This document shows, piece after piece, positions 36,519-50,100 of a stretch of 64,000 nt of DNA. Positions within the stretch are counted from its first letter, which is position 1. Each line of letters opens with the position of its first letter. This stretch comes from Stromatinia cepivora (lineage: Eukaryota; Ascomycota; Leotiomycetes; Helotiales; Sclerotiniaceae), in the NCBI GenBank assembly GCA_014898415.1, contig RCTD01000001.1, positions 1,674,001 through 1,738,000 on the forward strand. Direction: 5' to 3'. The position numbers and the translations under genes are program-made. The notes beneath the pieces were generated by a model. The model saw only the letters and a program-made list of their open reading frames with translations. It ran no database searches and was not told the origin of the DNA.

Positions 36519-39500
36519 TATATACAAATTTTGTCAATTTATCTATTACATTAAGTATTGCATCGTATTCAATTCTTATAGTAGAATCTTTTAAGAATAA
36601 TAGTTTAATTACAAAGTCCTATATAATAGATTTCTATAATTGAAAAGGTATATCTAAGATCTGGAATTGATTATATAAAACATGTTTAAAGGACTTATTC
36701 CATATACAGGTATTACAATTTCCAACAATTTCTTCAACTATCGTTTTTATTCATAGAAAATAATTGATTTCCTATATTCTTATAAATGTTCTTGTAATTC
36801 CTTGATGTCTATATACAGATAACCCGTATTGTTCCATTACAAATTTCTTAATCATTCGATTAAGAATGTATACTTTTCTATAAAAGTATATTGTATTGTT
36901 TTCTATTATGAATCCTGGCTTTATTACCTTAAATATACATATTGCTGTAATATCGCCTTTATAGTATAATTGGATCTTGTTCTTTAGATGGTTATCTTCC
37001 AAGGTATGAATAACTGTAAGCTGCAATATATTATAAACCAATGATTCGCTTTCCTGTTTGAATATAGCGTATGATTCATACGATTTGTTTTCCTGATATT
37101 CCGGTTTTCAATTGAGAGTATCAACTTTAGCGTTTTCTGATCCTTTGATATATGAAATCTTAAAATTATAATTGACCATGGTTTCTGATCATCTGATCTA
37201 TTGTTTGTTTAATTACTTTGTTGTAATAAAATAAATCAAGTTTTTGTAATCTATATACATTTATACTGTATATTTTGATCCTTCCAAATATACTCGTTAT
37301 TCTTTGAATATATCGATTATCATTAATAATTCTTTATCGTATATTTCATAGTTTAATTCTACTGATGATAGTTTTCAAGAGTAGAATACAATTGATTGAT
37401 ATTTCTCATTCTAACCTGGTTAGCTCAGAACTACCCCTATAACGAAATCCGAGGAATTCGTTTTCATTATGATTTGCTTTTCTGGATCAAATGTTAACAG
37501 TATTGGTTCTCCGGCCATTACCTGTTTGAGTATATTGAATGATTCCTATGCTTTGTCGTTCTATTCGAATGTTTCTTACTCTTTTCTGGTTAAATTGGTT
37601 AAAAGTATTATAATCTTTAAATAACCTTTAATAAATCTTCAATAGAAATTGACGAATTCTAAAAAAGATTATACTTCCTTAATTGTAGTAGATTGTTTCT
37701 ATTCGAGTATTGTCTTAATCTTATCCTTATTTATTTTGAGCTTTTGGTTTAATATAATGAATCTTAAAAATTTTGTTTCCGTGATATAGAATTCATATTT
37801 GTTTAGTTTATATAGCAAATCGATTTTAATCAAATATTCGAGGATATTATTAACATCTTTGATATATTGAATTTCGTTGTTTAAATATATTAGGATATTG
37901 TTTAAATAGTATATACAACAAATATTCAAATATTATAATAATATATTATTTATAAGCTTTATAAATGTTGTTGATGCATTGATTAATCCAAATGGTATAA
38001 CCTGGTATTTGTATAGCCCGTATCTGATTTTGAAAGCGATTTTCTATTCTTCGCCTTTCTTCATTCTAATCAAATAGTATCCATTATATAAATCTATTTT
38101 GATAAATATTGTTGCTCTATTTAATCGATCTTTTAATTTTATAATTAATGGAAATAGATATCGATCCTTTTTGGTAAGTATATTAAGCTTTCTATAATCT
38201 ATAATTAATCTCTTAATATTATCTTTCTTAGGTATCTATATAATTGGATTTGCTATTTGGAATATAGATTCTTTGATTCATTCTTTAATCAAATTATCGT
38301 TGATATATTCTTTAAGCATTCTTAGTTTATCGATTGATATTAAATAAATTAGAATATGCACAAACATTTTGCCATCCTTTAATGTTATCTTGTAATTCTA
38401 TAACTTATATTTTGATAAAGTTTCGTAGTTCTTTGATTCTTTAAAAATATATTTATATTCTTTATACTATTCTGGTATCATAGGTTCCTTTACCTTAATT
38501 ACGATTTCATACTATATTATTGACTTCTATATTTGTAAAGAAGATATACTGGCCTTCGCTCTTAATAAAGGACCCTGAACTGAATATTCTACATCGCCAA
38601 TATTATTTGTATTCAACTCTCCTTGGTATATATTATATCTCACAGACACTTTGAATATATCGTTGTAATCGTTTTTATATTGATCAAATATCACTGTTTT
38701 TTGTAATCAATTTATTCTTAGATTATATATTTTTAATTATAATATCCTTAAAATGATCTATTGTTGATCTAATAATATAATATCAAATTATATAACTTCT
38801 GAATGTTGGGTTATGCTCATTTATATTGATTATATCTTTTAAAAAACATTCCTATCAGATTCTACTAGTTGTTTGTTAACTAATTGTAATTGGTAGGATT
38901 CTTGTTTCTTTTGAAATGGAATTCCTAAATACTTTATAACTTCTAATACAATAAAATTCCTTATAACCCTTAAATCTATTATGATTAACTATATTTATTC
39001 ATTTATCTTGATCCTACAATATATCTGTCCTACTTATCCTATAGCATTCAGCTGTAATATAATTTGTTTGTTTTTATAATCCTGAATGATTTCATCGATA
39101 AATATTATACATCATAATTCTTCTTCTTCTAAATAAATTATATTTATCCCTGATTTAGTTTTATCATCGAATAAATCTTTTTATAGAATATATCGATAAT
39201 TTCCTCGGATTATTTTTATTATTGTTTCTATAACTAATGATAATAATATAATTTAAATTTGGATATAATATTTTTATCCGATTTTTTTATATAGAAATAA
39301 ATTCTGGTTTTCATTTTGCTTGGATATATATTGATAAAATACTTCCCATAATTCTCTTTGTTCTGATTATTGAAGATACTCTCCATTGATTCTTTCTACA
39401 AATAAAGTATTGGTAATAATTTCAAATTATAGAATTCAGTATTGATCAATATACCGAACTTTATAAGATTCTTCTTTTTTAGTGTTTATTATATTAAGAT

Positions 39501-40690
39501 CTTTATTAATAATATCCTCGTCAGTATCTTCAAATTTCCAGATATAATGATTTTATTGATCAATTTCTCGAATAAACTATAATTCTTTTAATTATGGGTC
39601 TCTATTTATTTATAAGAAGTTCTCTATTTCTTTTTCTCCTAGTTCTTCTTTATAAACTAATGATGATATAATTAATCTTATGATACTAATTATACACAAT
39701 TATAATATAAAGGTAACATTAAATTAGCCTTTGTCGAACTTATTCTTAAAGTTGTCCTTTTTTCCATCTATCTTCTTATTTCGGTAATTTGCTGCCCAAT
39801 ACCCTGTTTTTCTATATTTAAAATATAAATTGTTGTTTTATCTTTATTTCTTTTCCTGATCATTATTCTTATTGATATAATACATAATATCTAGTTTTAT
39901 AGGGTCTCTATATCTTTATAGATTGTAATATAATCTACCCTCATTTTTACAATAATACCCTTGCTTTTGATTCCTTTAGGGTTTGTATAATCTTTGGTTT
40001 TGTTGATATCGGTAGAAATGATTATCTGATTCAATAAAATCCTGGATTAGATCGTTCAAGTTTTTGTTTATTATAGTTCTTTCTAATTCCAATTTAATTT
40101 CCGGTTTGAATCCTTTACAATAATAATTTATAATAATGGTTTCGTTCCAATTGATTGTTTTTACATATCTTCGAAATTCTGTAGTATATTTCAATACTGA
40201 ACCGATCTGTTTGAAATTAAAGATCTTTTCTTTTGCTATCTCTAATTTATTGGAATTTCCAAAGATTCTATAGATTTCTATCTTAAATCCTTCAAAATTG
40301 CTGAATATTATTTATATAAATTATATATAATTTTGATTAATATACTCGAAATAATTACATAAATATAACTGGATCTATTTGATTGTTTCTCCTCGAAGGT
40401 ATAATATAGTTTATACACTTTTAGATTTTATAATAATGAATTTATCCTTATTAAATTTAAAGTAAATCTCAAGTTGCAATAAAAAGGTATCGAGTTTTTA
40501 TCGATTATCTTAATATTTATCTGGTAAAGCAATCTTAAGTGTTTCATTAATAATGATTTTCTTGAAGGTATCAATCATCTCGACATCATCGATATCGACT
40601 GTTGATACAGATTAGCCTGGATTAGTATCTCTGGGTGCTATATCGTTGATTAATATTGAATCGATATTTGAAACAAAAATGATACTCAAA
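36519..40690 (-). pseudogene. Gypsy-3 gag, protease, RT, RNase H and first part of integrase
   Basis: Read leftward from the 5' LTR. Gag has a capsid block (40194-39976, EFRRYVKTINWNETIIINYY) and a zinc knuckle at 39784-39825 whose four ligands are all Tyr (YFKYRKTGYWAANY for a CCHC box). The protease region near 38900-39100 is poorly readable. RT has the box YLNN at 37897-37908 followed by FLRFIILNQKLKINKDKIKTI, the typical Gypsy RT end. RNase H is near 37200-37500. The integrase zinc region (37041-36772) contains KVYILNRMIKKFVMEQYG and RHQGITRTF. It is interrupted by element H at 36514-36518 and dead from multiple stops. Confidence 0.85.
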
Positions 40691-40691
40691 A

Positions 40692-41011
40692 TGTTATAGG
40701 AACTATTTCTAAGGTTATATGGAAATAATTAGAGATCTTTTGAAATAGTTTAAATTAAACTTCAAATAGGAATTCAATAAGATTGGTAACTGATTATAAT
40801 TCTTATAATTATAATAATGAAATTAATGATTATTCTTAAATATGAAACTTTATATTATAATAAAACCCATTCCTTTATATAGACCTTTGTTTTCTGTTGT
40901 CCCATTGATCCCTTTGTATTCTATCAGATGGGAGTAATGGGATCCAGTGGGAATCTCTAATCCCGTGACTTCCTGATCATGTGACTCGGTATGTTGGATG
41001 CCGTCGTAACA
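40692..41011 (-). repeat. 5' LTR of Gypsy-3 copy G
   Basis: 320 bp. The right 130 bp (about 40880-41011) has no visible RIP-type damage, whereas the left part has many C to T changes relative to 26328-26500. CAGAA follows at 41012. Confidence 0.92.
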
Positions 41012-41016
41012 CAGAA

Positions 41017-42471
41017 TTCCAATGAAACTAATCGAATAATGAATCCAATCTTTTTTTTGATATTCTTTAAAATATCCTTGTAGAATTGTTAATTTCTTTT
41101 CCGAAAAAATATATATTAATCCTTAAAGAGAAACCGACCCAGATTCAAAATCAATATAGTATTCTATCAAATAATGATTAAAGAATATATTATTTTTGTT
41201 TTCGAAAAAGATTTTCTTGTATTCTTTATATTCAAGAGGTATTTGTAAAAGTAATAATATAAAGACATTTTTGAAATTTGGTGATATTCCTATAGTTAAT
41301 TGGGTTTCAGATAATAATATATAAATTTTGATTTTAATCTTTATTTCTTTATATAATTCTTTGATCGTTATTATTTCAAAATTTTATAATATAGATCTGA
41401 AGCAAAACGAAATCGATTATCAATCGATATCTGGGTTTATTATTTGAAGTTAAAATAGCTTTAAAATAATATTGATCTTTAGTAAATCCAGAATAATAAT
41501 AATGAATTGATAAGTATATATTCTTTTTTCCTTATATTCATTTATTATTTCGATAACAAATTGATGATTATTATAAAAAAAATATTAATTCTATTAATTG
41601 ATATTAATAAAGTATCTTTGTTAAAATCAAAAATCTAATTTTATTTAATATATTTGTTTTATTGAATAATATTAATTTGTACTTCGAAATCGATAAAACA
41701 ATGTATCTTCATTGAAATATTATCGATCTTGAAGTTTGTTTTGATAATTAGAATAATGTATTCCTTTTATTAAGAATCTAAAATTATCAAAACAATTAAA
41801 GTTATTATTAGATTGTAATATTTTTCTAACTATTATTTTACAAAAGATATATAAAACAATTATAAATAAAATAATTACTTTTATATTATCGATAAAAATA
41901 TAGATGGATATATCCTTTTGAATAATAATTCAATTATTGGTAACGATAATATTATGGTTTTTGTTTTCAATAATCTTCTTTCAAATTCTTTTATTTTTCT
42001 TTTTTATAAAAAAAGATTTGAAATATTGAAATTATAATTATATATTGATAATCAACAATGAATTATTTTGTTTTTGAGATTATCTATTTTGAAGAAGATT
42101 GAAAGAATAATTGGATTATATAAAAGGATTATTCTATTTTCAATTATAAAATATATCAAAGAAATCTATTATATAATATATTTTATCTATATTCTTTAAA
42201 CAATATATTTATTTAATTAATTCATTTCTGCTTTCTAATTATTAAAATAATTCTGAAATTCTTTTTGCAATATAAGGAAATAAATCTACTAAAAAATATT
42301 TTTTCTGAATATTTTTCATTTTCGATTCAATCTTCTTTTTTAAATTATCGAAATATATTATAAAATTGTTTATACTTTATATAAATTATTATTTAATATA
42401 GATTATTTATTATATAATCAAATATTAACAATTATGTTTATCTAATATTATATTGTATATATATTCCTTGA
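41017..42471 (-). pseudogene. Gypsy-2 copy J1, RT start, protease and part of gag
   Basis: Continuation of J1 beyond element G. It aligns with J2 at about 52325-53776. The alignment stops abruptly after CCTTGA at 42471, where a Gypsy-2 LTR begins, so the gag N-terminus and 5' LTR of J1 are missing here. No open frame over about 60 codons survives. Confidence 0.75.
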
Positions 42472-42761
42472 TGTCAGAGTCACAAATGGCAAAGAATCAA
42501 TTAGTTCTAAAACAGCTATAAAACTTTTCATTATTCTTTTTCTAATTAAGAGAATCTCTTTTTTTAAGTTCCGTAAAGAGTGATATCGAAATAATAACAA
42601 ACCGTTGATTATATATTAGAGTTTAGTGAATACAGAGATTTTGCAGAGTTTTCTAATCAATCGATAGTAGAACGCCAATGATACATTTGTTTTTATAATA
42701 AAGCTGCTTTCTTGTAAAGATTCCTAACTTTATTAATAATATCCTTTTAATAATTGTAACA
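42472..42761 (-). repeat. Gypsy-2 LTR (3' LTR of copy K)
   Basis: 290 bp, TGTCAGAGTCACAAATGG to AATTGTAACA in window orientation. The same LTR occurs at 54395-54683. On the right it is followed by GAATCTTCCTTTTGGGGC, a purine tract when read in element sense. On the left it abuts the gag region of J1. Confidence 0.8.
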
Positions 42762-42797
42762 GAATCTTCCTTTTGGGGCTTTGCTTTTAAGAAGCTA

Positions 42798-44554
42798 ATG
42801 AATTACTGGTTTATTTGTAATTACGGGGAACTGTCGATTAACAAAACGATTGCGGTGTATAATGATTTTTGTGTAAAAAACAAAGAGATAAATAATAATA
42901 ATAATAATAACAAAAATATATATAGTTTGTTCTTTGAAGATTATATAAACCTATCGGAATCCTATCTTCGAATTTCATACTTTTTCGTTACAATTGCAGT
43001 ATTATATCTTAAAGTTTTTATTATTTTCTTTGTTATGTTTTAGCTTTTTCTCGAATTGATAGTGTGTTTGGCTTATGTATTTCTACAATTTATGTATCCG
43101 ATATATCTTTACTGTATTAAATGTATTGTTTATTATAATAATACAAAATCTTTGTTTAAAAGAAAAGTAATAAATAAGGAATACTTTTTTTCAAAAGGAT
43201 CCGATCTGGTGTGTATGGAATATACTTGAAAGAAGAAATCCTATATAGTATTATTAAAAAACGTTAATTTTGTAATAAATCGTTTGTTGTAGTTTTATTG
43301 TAAATAGTAGATGATCGAAGTGGGTTCGTTTGAAGAGGTTATATTGTTAGGGAAATTGAAAAATCAATAAATTAAATTCATATAAAAAGTAAAAATCTTC
43401 TTTTGCAAATAAAAGAAATATAATTTGATATAATTACTCTATAATACGAAAGAAGTTTTATTTATATTAAATATATAAATAAAAAAGTTGATAAAGTTAA
43501 TAGAAACATATATAGATTTGTGATAATACTTTGTTAGTATATTGAATATAATTCATCATTTTTCTTACTAATAATTGTATAGCTGTATCAATAGTTGGTG
43601 AATAAATCAGCAAGTGAAGATAAGCTGGAAAATATTATTAGCAAAAAAGATAAGGAAGAAATCCTCAAGACTTTTTCAATTCGATCTAAATCTTCGAAAT
43701 TTATTCATGTTTCGTTAACGAAATTGGTATATCGAAAGACAATCAAAAACAAGGCCAAAAGTATTGGCGGGATGATAATGAAAAAATCATAGATCGTTGT
43801 ATCTCGAATAGTTAAAGTGAAATTTGTCGGGAAAACTTCTAAATTGATTCCTATTAAAAGAAAAATATCAAAACCGATTGAATTTTTTAATAATGATAAT
43901 AAGGATTTACAATAATCTAATATTAAATTATCGAATCCTAAAAGGTTTAAAAAGGAAAAGATTTTAGTAACTAATATATTGCTTTTATTTCTAACAAATT
44001 CTGATAAACTAAATTCAGTTTTTGAAGCAAGTATAATATAATTGATCGATAGTTGAGAAGTATTGGTAATCCTAATGAAGTCAATAATGTCTATAGTAGA
44101 GAAATCAATAGTTCAAATTAAGAGTCTCAATTTTTTGAAGGACTTTAATAGTAATGATATGAATATTGTTCTAGATAAGTATAATCAGTTAGCGAAAAAA
44201 CTTTTAAATCGATATAACGAATATAATGAGTTGAATTTAATTGATCGACGATTAAACGTTAATGGATTTCTTGGATTTCGATTATAAAGTATAGATAAAT
44301 CTCTTTTTATATCTACTTTCGCAATGGTTCTATAAATTTCCTGTTGGGATTTTGTTATCGAAAAACATATTCGATGAATGTTCTATCAATCAATGAAATC
44401 GGATATTAACAAGGATTAGAATAATATAAATAAGAATAAATTGTTGAAAAAGAAGATAAAAAAGCAAAGGGAATGCAAACGTCTGGTAGTGAAATGAAGG
44501 TGATGTATTTGTAATGATTTATTAGGGTAGATTGATTGTATAAAGATTTTTTAA
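42798..44554 (+). pseudogene. Antisense membrane/basic accessory gene of Gypsy-2, copy K
   Basis: It is opposite to gag-pol, starting 37 bp inside the 3' LTR with MNYWFICNYGELSINK. It includes an Asn run (NNNNNNN, an AAT repeat at about 42891-42910), then at least two hydrophobic segments (YFFVTIAVLYLKVFIIFFVMF and AYVFLQFMYPIYLYCIK), a charged linker, and a shift into a second frame. The second part holds a Ser/Lys-rich block (SIRSKSSKF, 43595-43792) and FLKDFNSNDMNIVLDKYNQL (44063-44287), ending TAA at 44554. Copy J3 (54720-56476) has the same start, segments and end. Stops are of the CAG/CAA to TAG/TAA type. No known family was recognised. Confidence 0.6.
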
Positions 44555-44942
44555 TATAAGTATTCTAATTTTCTAATATGAATATGAATCTTCTTTATCT
44601 TTGTAATATACTTTAATGATATTACTTTTTTGTTCTTCATTGTTGTTATAATAATGATATATTTTCTTTTTTATAGTTCTTCAAATACCTTTTGATATAT
44701 ATTAAATTTCGTAAAGTTTTTTATATATCTTCCATTAGCTGATAGTTTTTTCATTATATTAGATATTATATTCCTTATTCTCTTTTTTTATAAATTAATA
44801 TTTTTTCGACTTTATATTCTATATATTCTTCAATTTCTTTAGAAAACAGAGGATTAGTAGTATCTTTGTATTCAAATCATGATTCGAATAGCGAGATATA
44901 AAAGATATTATGTATTTTGTATAATACTGGAAATACTAATTC
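44555..44942 (-). pseudogene. Gypsy-2 chromodomain end, copy K
   Basis: The minus strand reads ELVFPVLYKIHNIFYISLFES (GPY/F-like end of integrase) and then the degraded chromodomain. It is collinear with J3 at 56480-56868. It is cut at 44942 by Copia-1 copy C2. The 63-codon frame at 45068-44877 is an LTR-to-pol chimera created by the insertion. Confidence 0.7.
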
Positions 44943-45146
44943 TATCAGAATATGAATCACGTGTATGGTAAGGATGGTAAGGATGGTAAGGATCACGTGC
45001 GCACTAGTGCCTCGGCATACATCATTATATAGTTCTTCACCCTCTATAGTTTCTAGCTCTCTAGGCAAATCAAAACGTATTAATAATCAAAGAGTTTTAT
45101 ATATTCGTTGATAAACTTCACTTCCCTATATATAGTTATCCCAACA
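44943..45146 (+). repeat. 5' LTR of Copia-1 copy C2
   Basis: It begins TATCAGAATATGAATCACG and ends TTATCCCAACA. It has only one ACTAGTGC unit where other copies have two, which accounts for its shorter length. Confidence 0.87.
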
Positions 45147-45529
45147 TTGATTAATATTTTTTTTGCTATAACGATATCATAGATCAGATATTGAAAACTA
45201 GTACGAAAAATTACAAGCTCTAAATCTATTTTAACTCTGCTCTTATAATTAAATAAAGATATTTCATTACAAAATAAAACATTTTTATATTAAAGAATAA
45301 ATCTCTAATTACTAAACAATCCAAAAGAATCGAAAAATCAAGAATAATAATCATCTAATAGCGAATTTGGAATTCACTTTTTGATTTAATTATTCTGCAT
45401 TTATTATATATTTATTAAACAATATAAAGTATATATCTAAAGAAAATCTGAAAGCAATTTCGAGTTTTTCGTTATATTCATTTTCTTACGAAAAACTACC
45501 TCATTTATTCATTTCATATGAATTACCAA

Positions 45530-45690
45530 TTACATATGAAATTGATCAAATCGATTTGATTAATTTCATTACCCTAATTATTCTATTCATTTCGATCAAA
45601 CCCACTCCGATCAAACCTGATCACTTTAATCAATTTTGGTCAATCTTGATCAATTTTAATCGATCCAACCAACCAATCCCAATTTCGAAA
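45530..45690. repeat. TTGATC repeat array in the C2 leader
   Basis: Units such as TCAATTTTGGTCAATCTTGA and GATCAAATCGATTTGATTAA repeat through this stretch. It is the counterpart of 11590-11720 in C1. Confidence 0.55.
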
Positions 45691-45824
45691 TATTCTAGAA
45701 CTCAATAACACCACATACAATACAAGTGTAACCTTATCAAAGTATATATTTCGTATACTATAAATCTGTATTCAGGCTCTTTTTTAAGATCATCTTAAAA
45801 ACCTTATAACAACCAATTTCGATA

Positions 45825-47640
45825 CAATCCGAAAATATACAATAACCATTACTATAACAACCATAGCAGGCACATTCGAGTATTCCCTTATAACCCTTTA
45901 TCTTAAAAGAATACAAATCCCATCATTATCAATATCAATCATTTCATATATCAGAAACGAAGAATACAACGAATAAATAAATAAATGAAAGTATAATCAA
46001 TTTGTATCTACAAAAGAAAACCTTTAAGAAATCATCGACTTTTATAAATTCAAATTAAAGTTCTATATAATATATAATTACATTGATAAAGATCTATAGG
46101 GTGATTATTGTAGCGATTTTACAGATTTTAGAATTGAACATTTCGAATTCATCAATCCAAAGATTATACTCAGATTATATATTGAATTGAAAACAAATGA
46201 TTTGTTTGTTAAAAAAACAATACAATATATAGAATTAATAGTTAATGAAATCTTAATCGAAATATTCTATATTCTATATATTTTATAATCGAATAATCAA
46301 ATTCGAGAAACGGCGATAGATCGATACTTTCAATTCCGATCGAAAACCATTCTAAATCAAATCAAGATACTCGATAACAATATATATCTGAATATTATTT
46401 TTGAAGATTTAATACCTTTATTTAACCCTTAAAAAAACAATTTGTATAAATAAATACAAGACAATCATTTTCAATACAATACAAAGAGATTTAACCATTA
46501 TAATTAAACAAGAAATCAGAATCTTATATATTTAAGAAACTTTTATATAATGAATATCAAGATTCAGAATAGAAACAATGCTCAATATTATTATAATCAT
46601 TATATAATAATAATATATTATCTGAAAATGAAAAACTATCGAATGAAAAGAAATCTATCGATAATAAAGGATTACCAAACAGATCATTTGATGATGGGAA
46701 ATCTTTAAACAATAACAAATATTTCGGAAACGATTATAAGGTAGATGATACAGATTAAAATGATATTCATATATATTTTCGCAAAAATAACGAAGGAGGA
46801 AAAGATTTAATCAATAATAAAGAAAATGATGATTTAGAGAATTACAAGAATAAATCATTCAATCATATATAAAGTAATAATATCGGCCGTAATCTCAGAA
46901 ACCTTTAGAAACTTTATAATAATACTAATAAATATATTGGTCAAGTTGATAATTTCGATTATAAATATACTATCTTTCTTAATCATTACAAAAGAATCGA
47001 TGTCTATCCAAACCTTTATATAAGAATATTTCCTATGATACTAAAAGAAAAGGTCTTTATATTCTATTATTCGAACTTCAATCACATTCCTAATACAATA
47101 GAGGGCATCTGCGAAATAATAGAAACATCTTTCGAAGGAAAGAGATATCAATACGGATTTATGAAGAAATGGGATCATATAATATTCAAAACAATCATTA
47201 TATAGAATCCTGGAAAATCAATATCAGAATACTTGAATACTATAATCACCAAACTTCATTATCTCCAAAAAGGTTTACCAAAAGAACTTCAAATAACTAT
47301 ATATATCTAAAGAAAAATCCTCAACATATATGATTATATATCAATATATAATTAAGCATACTATCGACCCTCAAAATCTATAATCGGATTCATCGAAGAT
47401 CTATAAGATTCTATTTTTATATACAAGAAATCATATTCAAACAAAAACAAAACATTTTATATAAATCGAATATACAATCAAAAAAACCCTAGATACAACC
47501 GCGAATACAAACCCAATCAACGATTCCCTATTCGATTAAAAGGAATTAAGAGATGCTTTATTTATAAGAAAGAAGATTGTTGATCAAATAAGTATACAGA
47601 AATTGAACAAATTGAATCGAAATATAGATATAGGGAACTA
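45825..47640 (+). pseudogene. Copia-1 C2 gag
   Basis: Plus-strand counterpart of the C1 gag but without the Fot1 insertion. Readable parts are RNEEYNE near 45950, EIIDFYKFKLKFYI near 46028, FEGKRYQYGFMKKWDHIIF near 47135 and a zinc-knuckle remnant RCFIYKKEDC at about 47560. Many stops. Confidence 0.65.
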
Positions 47641-47644
47641 TTCA

Positions 47645-50100
47645 AGGGCACTAGAATAATAAAAGAATCGACATTACAAATGGTAATGAAAGTAATCAAT
47701 GATACTGCTGGCCCCAACGGAATTATACCTACCCTTCTAGTATTCAGAGCGTACCCGTGAATAAACGAATTCGATCCATCAGTATTCAGTATTCAATAAT
47801 GATTTAATACAATCAAAAAAGTAAACAACGAGATCAAAAGATTTCAAATTGAGAAACAAATAATAGATACATTGAGTTAATATAATGGCCCAAATACAAC
47901 TCCAATCTACAAATTATTAATCAATTCAAAGATATAGATATAAAGGAAAGGAAACAATTGAATTACCGGATGAATAAAATCATTTATATTATTACAAATC
48001 GAGAATGAAATCTATATAATTCAATTACCAAACAAATCTATAATTTTTCGATCTATAATAATGAAATCTTATATAATCGAAACAATGATATTAACAGAAT
48101 CTATTATACAAACAAAATCTATTACAATAAAACAAATCCCTTAGGAAACATCCTTGAAGGACCTCGAAATCATTTCCCAAAAGAAATTTAAAATCATCTT
48201 AAAAAACGCAGTAAAAGCGAATCCTGATATCCTTCAAGTAGTTGTTTTATCAATGAGAACATTACGTAGTACAATAAATGCAATATCAATCAAAACCATA
48301 GTAATATACCTTATTGAAAATATAATAGAAGTATCGGATATAGCTATCTACCTTTGAAATAATGAAGAAGAAAACATCATCGATATCTTCGACGAAAACC
48401 TATTGGTATCCAATATACCTCAAAATTTATCGATCTATAAGGAATTAAAAAAGAAGGAAATTAATAGCTTAATAGAAAAAATATATTCGAAATCATATAA
48501 TAAATAGATATATTAAAAGATATACAAATATTCAAATCAAGATTCATCGATGAGATCAAAAACGAAGATTTTGAAAAGGCATTCCCAAAATCAAGATTTG
48601 TAATCTAGGTATAGAATGATACAAAAAAGAGAACAGTATTAATACAATTATTTACGATTCAATAAACAAGCTAACATTTGATATTAAGTATTATAATTAT
48701 TTTGTAATCAATTGTATAAACAATTTTATATATTAAAGATATTATTCAAGCCTATATACAAGTAGTATCCAATTTGATACAATTATTCTATATTCAATCA
48801 TTTAAGAAAATAGAATTCCCAAAGGGAATATTATTATGAATGATCAAATCATTATATAATATACTAGAGACTGGAAATCATTAATTCGATATTTACTACA
48901 ACCATCACCTTACCGCATTCCAAATGACCCAATCAACTTACGACCCCTGTCTAATGTATACCAAATAGGAAGACGAAGCATTTAGATTAATAGAACTTCA
49001 AACAAATAATACAATTATTATAATCAATAAAGTATTCGTAAATAAAGAATAAAAAGAACTCAAAAATACAAAGTTTCTTATAAAGGATTAAGAAATCTTA
49101 TCATCTGAGAACCCTCTCAAATTCAATGGAATCATCATTATTCAAACAAATAATAGCTTTATTTATATCAATCAGAAAAGACAATATATGAATTTATAAT
49201 TCATCAAAATACAATTAATCGATATTTATAATACAAGGGGCAAAGTTCGAAAAAGTGTAATTTCAAAAGACTAATATATTGTTCAATATACAAAAAGAAT
49301 TTACATTTTGATAATATATTAATTAGAAGTATTATTTGCTTTTTCTTTTGTTATTCAGATTATTAATCCCAAAAAAGAAGATACGAAATTAATGAATAAA
49401 ATAATCTAATAACAAATAAACAATTCAATTAAAGAACTGAAATTCGTATCATTCGATTTCGATTCGTTGAAACTAATAGTATTCATAGATATATCATTTA
49501 CTAATAATCGAGATCTGTCCTTGTAAATCGGATATATTATTATATTAATAAACAAGAACAACAAAGCGAATCTAATTCATTAATTATCTATTAAATGTAA
49601 AAGAATTATTAGAAGTATACTAGCATCGGAACTTTACAATATAACCTTAGGATTCGATATTAGTATAGTATTCAAGAATATTATTGAAGATATATTACTA
49701 AAGTAGAAAGTATTATTAGTTATATATATAGATTCGAAATCATTTTACGATTATTTTACGAAATTAGATTCAATTCAAAAGAAAAGATTGATAATCGATC
49801 TAATGGCTTTGTAGCAATTGTATGAATAAAGAGAGATAATAGAAATCAAATAGATTAATAAAGGATCTAACCCTGTTGATATAATAATAAAGGCAAAATC
49901 ATATCAGGCTCTTAAAGATTTTGTAGAGAGTAATACAATTAAGGTCAAGGTTACAGAATGGGTAGAAAGATCAGAATATGATGAAGAGAAAATGATATAA
50001 ATATAGAAATCGAAAAACGAATGCAAAACAAAAGCTATTACAGGTATATATTCAGTTCGTCGGATATATAATTATTTTATATATAGATTAATTCAAACAA
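47645..50100 (+). pseudogene. Copia-1 C2 reverse transcriptase and RNase H
   Basis: Starts directly after the internal deletion. An open piece at 48154-48357 corresponds to the C1 linker. RT blocks IFKSRFIDEIKN (near 48530) and AYIQVVSNLIQLFYIQS (near 48750) follow. The active-site aspartates have become Asn-Asn (QTNNT, codons 49005-49010), whereas C1 keeps Asp-Asp. The RNase H and tail (KAKSYQALKDFVESN near 49890) reach to about 50100. Confidence 0.75.

Larger units (their letters stand above)
26328..41011 (-). mobile_element. Gypsy-3 copy G, chromodomain retrotransposon carrying nested Copia-2
   Basis: Two 320-bp LTRs (26328-26647 and 40692-41011, TGTTACGGG... to ...TCGTAACA) and a perfect CAGAA duplication bound the element. 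Coding sense is minus: gag with zinc knuckle, RT, RNase H, integrase, chromodomain, then a purine tract (reverse of 26648-26662) and the 3' LTR. Without Copia-2 element H (28224-36513) it is about 6.4 kb, normal for a Ty3/Gypsy chromovirus. It carries an extra gene on the opposite strand next to the 3' LTR. Confidence 0.93.

Noticed and set aside
42891..42910. AAT trinucleotide repeat as a separate microsatellite
   Set aside because: It lies inside the antisense gene and encodes its Asn run, and is conserved in copy J3; not listed separately.
44877..45068. 63-codon minus-strand frame
   Set aside because: It begins in the Copia-1 LTR and ends in the Gypsy-2 integrase tail; an insertion artefact.
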